Below are positions 8,504 to 15,673 of a DNA stretch of 33,112 nt, piece after piece (the first letter of the stretch is position 1; each line of letters opens with the position of its first letter). The DNA comes from Affinirhizobium lemnae (lineage in GTDB: Bacteria; Pseudomonadota; Alphaproteobacteria; Rhizobiales; Rhizobiaceae): positions 1 through 33,112 of the forward strand of contig NZ_JALJQZ010000041.1 in the NCBI RefSeq assembly GCF_022968395.1, in the 5' to 3' direction. The translations under genes and the position numbers were made by a program. The notes below the pieces were generated by a model that searched no databases, was not told the origin of the DNA, and worked only from the letters and a program-made list of their open reading frames with translations.

Positions 8504-8671
8504 TGCTGTCTATCCCAGTTGAAACATTTTGCGCATAATGGCATGTGGGAAGCGGTTGCAGCATGCATTTTCGAGAGCTCTATGAGCAGAACTTGCAACA
8601 TGATTGCACCATATGTAGATAATGCGCAATTTGTACTCAAGCGTCTCACTAGCTCTGGCTCGGCAGAAATT
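8504..8671. promoter_or_regulatory. Divergent intergenic region between racemase and Lrp-type regulator
   Basis: These 168 AT-richer bases separate the start of the racemase (minus) from the start of the Lrp/AsnC gene (plus). Lrp/AsnC proteins commonly control the gene divergent from their own, so this is the likely operator region. I could not single out a convincing -35/-10 pair or Lrp box. Confidence 0.45.
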
Positions 8672-8797
8672 ATGAACGATGGTCGCGACCAAAAAATCTT
8701 GGCCCTCCTGCAGGAGAACGGAGAAATGCCGCTTTCTGAAATTGCGGAGAAAGTTTGCCTTTCGCCGTCCGCCTGCTCTCGGAGGCTGGCACGCCTA
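8672..8797 (+). pseudogene. Lrp/AsnC-family regulator, N-terminal HTH part
   Basis: ATG 8672 opens a typical AsnC helix-turn-helix: DQKILALLQENGEMPLSEIA followed by CLSPSACSRRLARL. The gene is cut by the IS5 element at 8798. Joining to 9674-10009 with one TA removed gives RRLARLRAEGYIIG and a complete 153-codon frame (plus stop), the normal length for the family. No strong Shine-Dalgarno is seen. It is divergent from the racemase gene, so it probably sensed an amino acid and controlled the racemase-amidotransferase operon. Confidence 0.9.
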
Positions 8798-9253
8798 GGC
8801 AGTGTGGACGGATTTGATCAAGATGAAGCTTGCGGCGATTGCGACGATGGATGCGAAATTTTGTTTGGTCTTCTCGCATCGTAGCGCGACGCGCTTGAAG
8901 CGTTTGAGTTTTCCGACTGCTTGCTCGATGCGGGCGCGACCTTTGTAGAGCGCTTTTGGAAAGAACGTCGGCTTTGATTTTGCCGTTGAACGATAAGGAA
9001 TGACGGGAACCGCACCCCGGCTTCTTGCTGCCTGCCGGTTAGCTTTGCTGTCATAGCCCTTGTCGCCCATGGCGGCGCGGGGGTCTACATCGGGGCCAAG
9101 GCCAAGCAGGATTGGAAAGTGCGGAGCGTCGCCTTTCTCGCCTCCGGTCAAATCGAAGGCGATGGGATGTCCGTCGAAATCGGTCTTCAGGTGGATTTTG
9201 GTCGAGAAGCCGCCTCGCGAGCGGCCAAGCGCTTGGCCATATTGCCCCCTTTT
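8795..9253 (-). CDS. IS5-family transposase, orfB (frameshift product part)
   Basis: This second frame of the transposase has no good start of its own and is reached by -1 slippage from orfA at AAAAGGGGG (9253-9245). It encodes GRSRGGFSTKIHLK, then AAMGDKGYDSKANR (second catalytic Asp) and ARIEQAVGKLKRFKRVALR (catalytic Glu). Its stop codon TAG (8797-8795) lies outside the element: it is made by the TA target duplication plus the next host base. The fusion is the expected active DDE transposase. Confidence 0.85.
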   Translation of the reverse strand, partial: KRGQYGQALGRSRGGFSTKIHLKTDFDGHPIAFDLTGGEKGDAPHFPILLGLGPDVDPRAAMGDKGYDSKANRQAARSRGAVPVIPYRSTAKSKPTFFPKALYKGRARIEQAVGKLKRFKRVALRCEKTKQNFASIVAIAASFILIKSVHTA

Positions 9254-9671
9254 GCGCCTGCTGCCGAAACATGCGCGCGCACCACGGTGCTGTCGAACAT
9301 CTGAACCAGATCGGCCGACGTGCTCAGGCTGGCGAGGTGCTCGAAGAAAATCTCAAAAACACCCGCTTTGCTCAATCGGGAAAAGCGCTTCCAGACACTG
9401 TTCCAATGTCCATAACGCTCCGGCAGACTGCGCCAAGTGATATTGTTGACGGAGAAATAGTGCAGGGCCTCCAAAAACAGCCGGTCATCTCGGCCCTTGT
9501 CGCCCCGCCGCGGAAGCGAGGCGCGGAAAACCTCAACTGCGACCGCCCAGTCCGCTTCTGTCATCTTCGTCAGCATCGCCGATCTCCTGTGAAACCGGCA
9601 ACCCATGAATCATTCAAATACTGATTTGGGAATCGCAGAAATTAAACATGCGGCAATCCGTCCACGCCGCC
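8798..9671 (-). mobile_element. IS5-family (IS427-like) insertion sequence
   Basis: The element is 874 bases. Terminal inverted repeats read GGCAGTGTGGACGGATT on the left and GGCGGCGTGGACGGATT on the right (15 of 17). The target duplication is TA (8796-8797 and 9672-9673). The size, the short duplication and the two overlapping reading frames fit the IS427 subgroup. It splits the Lrp/AsnC gene. Confidence 0.92.
9187..9576 (-). CDS. IS5-family transposase, orfA
   Basis: The gene starts at ATG 9576 with CAGGAGA just upstream. It has ~129 residues and carries the DUF4096-like N-terminal region (LFLEALHYFSVNNITWRSLP) and the first catalytic Asp in VQMFDSTVVRAH. It ends soon after the A/G-rich slippery run shared with orfB. 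Together the two frames give the single transposase of IS427-type elements. Confidence 0.88.
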   Translation of the reverse strand: MLTKMTEADWAVAVEVFRASLPRRGDKGRDDRLFLEALHYFSVNNITWRSLPERYGHWNSVWKRFSRLSKAGVFEIFFEHLASLSTSADLVQMFDSTVVRAHVSAAGAKGGNMAKRLAAREAASRPKST

Positions 9672-9673
9672 TA

Positions 9674-10009
9674 AGGGCAGAGGGCTACATAATCGGGACA
9701 ATGTCGATCCTTGATCGACGCAAAATCAATCTGCCGACGACGGTCTTTGTCCTCGTGAAAACTGGTCGCCACATAGAGGACTGGATTGAGCGCTTTCACG
9801 CAGCTGTTTCCACAATACCAGAGGTTGTCGAGGTTCACCGCCTCACCGGCAACTATGATTATATTCTTAAGATCGTTTTACCGAATGTGGAATACTACGA
9901 CGTTATCTACAAGCAAATCATCCGCCGGATCGAATTGTATGATATGTCCGCCTACATTTCGATGGAAACGGTCAAGCAATCTTTCGCGCTCCCGACAATC
10001 CACACTTGA
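9674..10009 (+). pseudogene. Lrp/AsnC-family regulator, C-terminal RAM part
   Basis: This is the linker and effector-binding/oligomerisation (RAM) domain: RAEGYIIGTMSILDRRKINL, then TTVFVLVKTGRH, EVHRLTGNYDYILKI and the C-terminal YISMETVKQS. It is separated from its HTH domain by the IS5 element but otherwise undamaged. That suggests a recent insertion, since the reading frame has no added stops. Confidence 0.9.
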
Positions 10010-10426
10010 GGCGTTGTTTCTTGTTGAAAACAGCGTTGTTGCGCGGATCGTTTGACGTGTTTTCGTATCTGCTCTGCTATCGCGATAATCGGTTGTTTTC
10101 CAACGATTGCCTTCAAGGACGGTATAGGCGATCATCGGGCACCGTAATGTCTGGATGGCGCCCGCTTGGCAAGGTGATTTCGGCGATGTTTGAGCTTGGC
10201 GGGTCGGGTGCAGTCATGTCTCCGGCGTGTAAATGCGGTTTGATATGACCGCTGGCCCTGATGTCTTACGCTTGAACCGATCCCTATCAAGTTACCGCTC
10301 TTTGCTGCGCTATACGATGCCACGGGTTCTTCGGTTCGTGCGGTCCATTCCGCTTGTGCCTTCACATCACTCCTTCGTCACGCCGCCAACTTTGATGCCT
10401 CTTGGGCAGTTCGGGTAATGCCTGGT
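10010..10426. other. Gene-free stretch after the Lrp-type gene
   Basis: These 417 bases follow the regulator stop. I see no credible coding sequence, RNA gene or terminator with a clear T-run. Short frames on both strands lack recognisable domains. It probably holds decayed sequence between IS insertions. Confidence 0.4.
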
Positions 10427-10570
10427 CTATTGGGTCGCAAGATTTGGTTGGTATTGCCCGGCTCTGGTCATGATCGCCCAGGCGATACGCGCCATTTGGG
10501 CTTGTCGCAATTTTCTGAGTTTAACGGGCTGTTCACCAAGCTTGGGGAAATTCCGCTCTCGATGTAGCGG
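10427..10570 (-). pseudogene. Possible transposase C-terminal fragment
   Basis: On the minus strand a short frame ends with QAQMARIAWAIMTRAGQYQP. This resembles the C-terminal tail of IS110/IS1111-type transposases (pattern NKMARIAWAVL...Y). Only about 40 residues are left, abutting the IS6-type gene. The assignment is weak. Confidence 0.35.
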
Positions 10571-10579
10571 AGCGTAGCC

Positions 10580-11319
10580 ATGATTCTGAATACCATTGCC
10601 GAAAAGCTGAAGCGCCAGTCGAAAGATGATTTCAAAGGGCGGCATTTCGAGGCATGGCTGATCGTACAGGCGGTGACCTTGTACCTGCGCTATCCACTGA
10701 GCTATCGCGACCTGGAAGAGATGTTCCGCGAGCGCTGCTTCGAAGTGGACCACAGCACGATCAACCGCTGGTCCTTGCCTATGCGCCTGTCATCGAGAAA
10801 CGGCTGCGCCAGTTTCGCCGACCGCATTGTGGCTCAGTCAGGATTGACGAAACCTACATCAAAATTCGCGGCAAGTGGCGATACCTCTACCGCGCCATCG
10901 ACAAGCACGGAAACCCGATCGACTTCCTGCTCACCGCAAAGCGCGATCTCGATGCCGCCAAGCGTTTTTTCCGCAAGATGCTCAAGGACGAGCCCCTGTT
11001 GTCACCGGTAAAGATCGGTACGGACGGTGCCAACACCTTTCCGTCGGCAATCAGGACGTCAGTTGATGATGGGCACCTGCATCCGAATCCGGTTCATTTT
11101 GTTACCAAGCATCTCCAACAGAGAATCGAGAGCGACCATTTCAGGGTGAAGAAGAACATGCCGAAAATCGGCGGATTCCAATCCTTCAAAACCGCGCGTC
11201 GAACGATCGCCGGGTTCGAAGCGATGCTGTGGCTGCGGAAGGGGTTTGGCTTTTCCGGCGAGTGGACCGTCAACGATCAGAATGATCTGCTCGCGCGCCT
11301 CATAGGACTTCAAGATCGT
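10580..11319 (+). pseudogene. IS6-family transposase, frameshifted and 3' truncated
   Basis: The start of the family is seen in one frame (LKRQSKDDFKGRHFEAWLI through FEVDHSTINRW). The sequence then continues in another frame from VLAYAPVIEKRLRQFRRPHC. One G is missing at about 10771 (TGG-TCC where TGG-GTC is expected). All three catalytic acids persist: VRIDETYIK, IGTDGANTF and RIESDHFRVKKNMPK. The last few residues after LLARLIGLQ are lost where IS256 copy 2 begins at 11314. I could not identify the IS6 terminal repeats on either side. A sequencing error cannot be ruled out for the single-base change. Confidence 0.85.
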
Positions 11320-11409
11320 GTCCCATGGAGTGGTGTAGCTGGATTTCTTAGCCATCGGTGATTTCCGGTAGGGTCGGGTTGTTCAAGACCAACCTGAGGG
11401 ACACCACCG

Positions 11410-12624
11410 ATGACCGACGACATGATGAACCTGCGCTCACTCGTTGAGAAGAGCGCTGATGCCGATTTGCTGCGCGAGATGATCGGATTTGCTGCCGAGA
11501 AGCTGATGGCGCTGGAGGTCGGCACGAAGACCGGCGCGGGCTATGGCGAGAAGAATGGCTTTCGGCTTGCCCAGCGCAACGGCTACCGCGACCGGGACTG
11601 GGAGACACGCGCGGGCACCGTCGAGTTACGCATTCCCAAGCTTCGCACCGGCAGTTATTTCCCGAGCTTCCTTGAGCCGCGCCGGATGGCGGAGAAGGCC
11701 CTGACGGCGGAGAAGGCCCTGACGGCGGTCATTCAGGAAGCTTACATTCAGGGCGTTTCGACCCGATCCGTCGATGACCTTGTAAAAGCTATGGGCATGT
11801 CGGGCATCTCCAAGAGCCAGGTATCGCGGCTCTGTGAAGAGATTGATGACAAGGTCAAAGCCTTCCTCGATCGCCCCATCGAGGGGGAATGGCCCTATTT
11901 GTGGATCGATGCCACCTATCTGAAGGTCCGTCGCGGCGGGCGCATCGTCTCTGTCGCGGTGATCATCGCGGTGGGCGTCAACACCGATGGCCGACGCGAA
12001 GTGCTTGGCATGGAAATCGGCACATCGGAGGCCGAGGCGATCTGGACTGAGTTTCTCCGAAAGCTGACCAGACGAGGCCTACGCGGCGTCAAGCTCGCCG
12101 TCTCCGATGCGCATGAGGGCATCAAGGCCGCCGTATCGAAGGTGCTCTGCGCCACCTGGCAGAGATGCCGTGTCCATTTTATGCGCAATGCGCTTGCCCA
12201 TGCCGGAAAGAACGGCCGCCGCGTCGTCTCCGCCTTCATCGCCACGGCCTTTGCACAGGACACACCCGAGGCGGCAAGCACACAGTGGCGCAATGTCGCC
12301 GACCAGATCAGGCCGAAGGTGCCGAAGCTTGCAACCCTCATGGACAGCGCCGAGCAGGACGTGCTCGCCTACATGACCTTTCCCAGGCAGCACTGGACCA
12401 AGCTTCACAGCACCAATCCGATCGAACGCCTCAACGGCGAGATCAAGCGTCGCACAGAGGTCGTCGGCATCTTCCCCAACGATGACGCCATCGTCAGGCT
12501 GGTCGGCGCCTTGCTGCTTGAGCTGAATGACGAGTGGGCCGTTCAGCGATCCCGCTACATGACCCTTGAGACCATCGCCACGATGAGCGATGATCCGCTC
12601 ATCAGCCTGCCAGCAGCAAGCTGA
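11410..12624 (+). CDS. IS256-family (mutator-type) transposase
   Basis: The protein has 404 residues from ATG 11410. DDE residues are visible in YLWIDATYLKVRRGG, LAVSDAHEGIKAAV and NPIERLNGEIKRRT. It differs from copy 1 by a few substitutions and by a duplicated EKALTA hexapeptide near residue 100, in the DNA-binding/linker region. All other motifs are complete, so activity depends on whether that duplication is tolerated. It could act in trans on the ends of interrupted copy 1. Confidence 0.95.
   Translation: MTDDMMNLRSLVEKSADADLLREMIGFAAEKLMALEVGTKTGAGYGEKNGFRLAQRNGYRDRDWETRAGTVELRIPKLRTGSYFPSFLEPRRMAEKALTAEKALTAVIQEAYIQGVSTRSVDDLVKAMGMSGISKSQVSRLCEEIDDKVKAFLDRPIEGEWPYLWIDATYLKVRRGGRIVSVAVIIAVGVNTDGRREVLGMEIGTSEAEAIWTEFLRKLTRRGLRGVKLAVSDAHEGIKAAVSKVLCATWQRCRVHFMRNALAHAGKNGRRVVSAFIATAFAQDTPEAASTQWRNVADQIRPKVPKLATLMDSAEQDVLAYMTFPRQHWTKLHSTNPIERLNGEIKRRTEVVGIFPNDDAIVRLVGALLLELNDEWAVQRSRYMTLETIATMSDDPLISLPAAS
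11688..11723 (+). repeat. 18-bp tandem duplication inside IS256 copy 2
   Basis: Two adjacent identical 18-base units beginning GGCGGAGAAGG add six residues (EKALTA) to the transposase. Copy 1 has a single unit. The length difference between the two elements equals this duplication. Confidence 0.95.
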
Positions 12625-12689
12625 CACTCATCCGCCCCTTTGGGATGAGCCGTGGCAATCAAAGCTACACCACGCTGCGGGACACGATC

Positions 12690-13439
12690 GCTCCACACGC
12701 TAGGTCCAGGTTTCCGAAGATACGGATCGGCGATGACGTACAGGCGCAACACAAGTTTCTCGTTGACCAACTTGGCCTTTGTGAACTGGCGCTCGTGATC
12801 GGTGGGTCAATGGGTGGACAACAGGTCTATGAGTGGGCTGTACGCTACCCGGACATGGTGAAACGCGCAGCAATCATCGCCGCGACGGCGCGCACATCGC
12901 ACCACCAGGTGAATTTTGTTGACACCTTGCGCGAAGCTCTGACGTCTGATCCGGCGTTCAATCAGGGAAGGTATGAGCGGGCCAGCGATGTTGGCGTTGG
13001 TCTGGACCGGATGGCGAAAATCGTTGCGAGCCTCGGCTGGAGCGCAGAATTTTATCAAAAGGAGCGGTGGCGCATCATTCTGGGCATGTCGTCCATCACT
13101 GACTTCATGAATGGTGTGATGAAGGCGTATTTCCAGCCGATGGACCCCAATGTTCTGCTTGCTCAAATGTGGAAGTAGCAAAGCGCTGATGTTTCCAGGC
13201 ATACTGGAGGCGACCTCTCCCAAGCCCTGGCGCGAATCAGAGCGAAGACATTTGTCATGCCAATTAGCCACGATATGTTTTTTCCTACTGCTGAATGCGA
13301 GGAGTATCGGGTAAAGCTCGCTGGAGCAGAACTTAAGATTATCGCGTCACCGGAGGGGAATTTTGCACTAACCGGCTTCGAGCCCAACTATATACGACAA
13401 GTCGATGAGTACCTGGAACAGTTGCTGCAATCGCTCTAG
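12690..13439 (+). pseudogene. MetX-like alpha/beta-hydrolase, N-terminus lost, amber codon inside
   Basis: This resembles homoserine O-acetyltransferase-like (MetX family) alpha/beta-hydrolases from the motif FPKIRIGDDVQAQHKFL onward. The nucleophile elbow GGSMGGQQVYEW is intact. The N-terminal third is replaced by IS256 copy 2. In frame, codon 13176-13178 is TAG where the family has the Trp of a WxWQ motif (MWK*QSADVS). The C-terminal part continues with ARIRAKTFVMPISHDMFFP. At the usual catalytic His (GHFA) the sequence reads GNFA. Three independent lesions mark it as a decayed gene. An ATG within the IS end (12645) gives an open frame, but it is a by-product. Confidence 0.8.
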
Positions 13440-13508
13440 TAGAATCGATCAAGAATTTTCGTATTCATATCAGGCTTGCTGCGAGATGGATTGATTCTTT
13501 GAAGTGGA

Positions 13509-13787
13509 TTGTCCTACGCTTTGGTGAAATACAGAGAACTGGGGGCGCTGAAGCGCAGCGCTTTCGATTTCGTTTCGATCCACCGCATCGCCTACCGAAC
13601 CGTAAACGCCTCCAGTCCGTTGATCGCAGCCTTTTCTCAACAAGCCAATCTGGCGCAGGATGGTTGTCTCCATTTGATACCCGACAGCGGTCACTATGTG
13701 CCAATGGAGCGAACGGAGGTGCTAAACTCTATAATTCGGGAATTGATCGGGCGAATACAAACGACGCAATGCGAGACTGTTCCATAA
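13509..13787 (+). pseudogene. Alpha/beta-hydrolase C-terminal remnant
   Basis: The last ~50 residues (SPLIAAFSQQANLAQ, then LHLIPDSGHYVPMERTEVLN) match the C-terminal end of alpha/beta-hydrolases, including the catalytic His in DSGHY. The upstream part of the open frame shows no nucleophile elbow, so the body of the gene is lost. It follows the MetX-like remnant and is not its continuation, because that gene has its own stop at 13437-13439. Confidence 0.55.
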
Positions 13788-13863
13788 TTTGGCTTATGCA
13801 ATATGTTATAAAGTAACGAACTGACAATATAAGCGAACCCCCATCTCTTTCTTCTTGATCTGC

Positions 13864-14508
13864 CTACAGGCCGAGCTTCATCTGCTGCTCTGACGCGGAC
13901 AACACGTCGAAAAGGCCTTTGTATCCGGGCAAGCAAGTACAGTCCCTAGCCTGGTCTATCCCGATTGAATTTACTACGTGCTGGGTGCTCTCAGGTGGAA
14001 TCCTCATTCGTCCGTCCCGCAAAGCCAGAAACAGCACCTCTCTCGAGACGTCGGCTCCGAGGAAATCTATTGCGTCAGGATGCGTCAGAATGTCGAGCGA
14101 CCAATAGGCCTCAGCGCGCATGAGCTGCTCTACTCTTCTGCGACCCCTCTTCTCATCGATAACCGGCAAAATACCACGTGAACGTGCGATAGCGATTGTT
14201 GCTGCCTCACCATCGTCTAGCGACGGTGAAGTAGACGTGAGTTCGAAAAAGAACTTGAACTCCTGATCCGATAGGTCGACGAGTGAGACCTTCCCCGCAG
14301 TCTCCAACGTGCACAGAAATGCCTTTTCGCCGTTTCGTCTGCTCGTCTCGTGGTCAAGTTCGCCAGCCACGATGTTTGAAATGACGATAGGGTTTGGGAT
14401 GGCTGAAAGGATCTCAGCACCACGCCGGCATGCATGGAGGTTGATGAGAACGCTCGTGTCGAGGATCAGAGGACCGGTTTGATCACTCAGGGAACTTGAG
14501 TAGGTCAT
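13864..14508 (-). CDS. PIN-domain ribonuclease-like protein, fourth gene of QueC-like operon
   Basis: This 214-residue protein has an N-terminal PIN domain. The acidic residues expected around a metal site are Asp17 (LILDTSVLINL), Glu50 (VAGELDHE), Asp98/Asp99 with Glu101 (SLDDGEAATIAIA) and Asp118 (LPVIDEKRG). PIN domains of this sort (DUF3368-like) are RNases, often toxins. A C-terminal extension of ~85 residues (about 130-214) is unlike the short VapC type. Its start overlaps the end of the XRE-peptidase gene by 26 bases, so expression is coupled. PIN genes next to XRE-COG2856 genes are known toxin-antitoxin arrangements, which suggests this is the toxin and the upstream gene its control protein. 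Confidence 0.85.
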   Translation of the reverse strand: MTYSSSLSDQTGPLILDTSVLINLHACRRGAEILSAIPNPIVISNIVAGELDHETSRRNGEKAFLCTLETAGKVSLVDLSDQEFKFFFELTSTSPSLDDGEAATIAIARSRGILPVIDEKRGRRRVEQLMRAEAYWSLDILTHPDAIDFLGADVSREVLFLALRDGRMRIPPESTQHVVNSIGIDQARDCTCLPGYKGLFDVLSASEQQMKLGL

Positions 14509-15673
14509 CCGTTTCTTTTTCCTCGAGCTCGATTTCGTCGATGATCTCGCGAAGCTGCAATCTGCTGATTTTCAGAAGTTCTGCAAGCTGACCCTCCGAC
14601 ATCAATTCGCGTTTCCATGCTGCATGCGCCATCAGGCTCAGTCGATGTGAGACCAGGCGGTCTGCATCAGCTTTACCACTGTCACGGCGGTCGATCGGTC
14701 CGCCAAAGACTTCCCGCACATGTTCGTCGGTAATGCCACCGTTGTTCTCAAACCAAGCCCACGTGCCCTTCTTCACTAACCCGAGTTCTTCGAGGCGCAG
14801 AACACAGGCCTGGCGCGAAATGCCGAACTGGTCGGCGAGCAAGATGACGAGGCGGCGCGTGGTCTTTCCGGTGATCTCCTTCAACTGAAGAAAGCTTTCG
14901 GCAAAGCTCTCTGGTGGCGCAAGCAGCGCCCGGCCAAATGCATTGGCGTAGCGTTCATCGCGTGAGAGAAATTTCTCATCCTCTTCCAACACCTCAGGCA
15001 TCTGCCGCGTGCCAAAGAAGTGTCCGCACTCGTGAGAGGCAGTCTGCACTCTACGAGGAAGGGGGTGGTTGGCATTGAGCAAAATACATGCGCCAACATT
15101 ATCGTCGTAGGTGAACAAGCCTGCGATTCGTGACCGTGAGGACAAGCGGCGTTGGTATAGACGAATACCTAGACCGTGCTCGATTACCGAAAAAATATCG
15201 GGGATCGGCCCCCCGCCAAGTCCCAGCCACTCTCGCAGCTCCTTCGCGTGCGCTTCTCCCAAAGCGACCACGTCGCCCTCGTTTATGCCGCGTTCAGGCG
15301 GGTAGTTGCGTCGGCGCTGGATACCGAGGATGTTCTCTAGTTCGATATCCGCCTTGATCAGGTCATTGAGCAGACGAACGGCCTCTAAAGTGTGTTCGTC
15401 CTCAGTATCGCGGAGTTTACGAAAACGGGGCAACAGGTCGGTATGCACAGCTTCGCGACGCAATAGTGCATTGACTGAGACACCATAGTGACGAGCGAGA
15501 GCCTGGATTTCTTGCATCCGAACCCGACGAACACCTTTTTCGATCGAAACAAGAGTTGGGCGCGATACGCCGATAAATTGGGCGGCATCGTCCTGGCGAA
15601 CATCAGCATTTTCACGTGCGATTCGAAGTCTCCGCCCGATCTCTTGTGCGCTCAGCTCATTTAAAGCGGTCAT
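14483..15673 (-). CDS. XRE-type HTH plus ImmA/IrrE-type zinc metallopeptidase (COG2856)
   Basis: This is a 396-residue fusion. Residues ~11-70 form an XRE helix-turn-helix (LRIARENADVRQDDAAQFIG, SRPTLVSIEKG). Residues ~130-255 form an ImmA/IrrE-like gluzincin domain with HECGH at 214-218 and a likely third ligand Glu240 in DERYANAFGRALLAP. A second HTH-like segment appears near 275-300 (LADQFGISRQACVLRLEELG). Proteins of this kind act as regulators that are cleaved, or that cleave repressors, under stress or phage infection. It overlaps the QueC-like gene upstream by 17 bases and the PIN gene downstream by 26. It is the natural autoregulator of the operon. Confidence 0.9.
   Translation of the reverse strand: MTALNELSAQEIGRRLRIARENADVRQDDAAQFIGVSRPTLVSIEKGVRRVRMQEIQALARHYGVSVNALLRREAVHTDLLPRFRKLRDTEDEHTLEAVRLLNDLIKADIELENILGIQRRRNYPPERGINEGDVVALGEAHAKELREWLGLGGGPIPDIFSVIEHGLGIRLYQRRLSSRSRIAGLFTYDDNVGACILLNANHPLPRRVQTASHECGHFFGTRQMPEVLEEDEKFLSRDERYANAFGRALLAPPESFAESFLQLKEITGKTTRRLVILLADQFGISRQACVLRLEELGLVKKGTWAWFENNGGITDEHVREVFGGPIDRRDSGKADADRLVSHRLSLMAHAAWKRELMSEGQLAELLKISRLQLREIIDEIELEEKETDDLLKFPE

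Larger units (their letters stand above)
11314..12689 (+). mobile_element. IS256-family element, copy 2
   Basis: It is 1,376 bases with the same terminal repeats as copy 1 (GATCGTGTCCC...GGTGTAGCT) in opposite orientation to copy 1. The flanking octamers differ (GACTTCAA on the left, GCTCCACA on the right), so there is no target duplication. The left flank is the IS6 transposase and the right flank is the middle of a hydrolase gene. This mismatch points to a deletion or recombination at one end after insertion. Confidence 0.92.

Noticed and set aside
10750..10800. Programmed frameshift in the IS6-type transposase.
   Set aside because: IS6 elements normally have one continuous frame and there is no slippery run here. 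A one-base deletion or read error explains it.
14483..15673. Phage or ICE repressor/antirepressor as sign of an integrated prophage or ICE.
   Set aside because: No integrase, attachment-site duplication or structural genes are visible. The gene is locked into an operon with the QueC-like and PIN genes.
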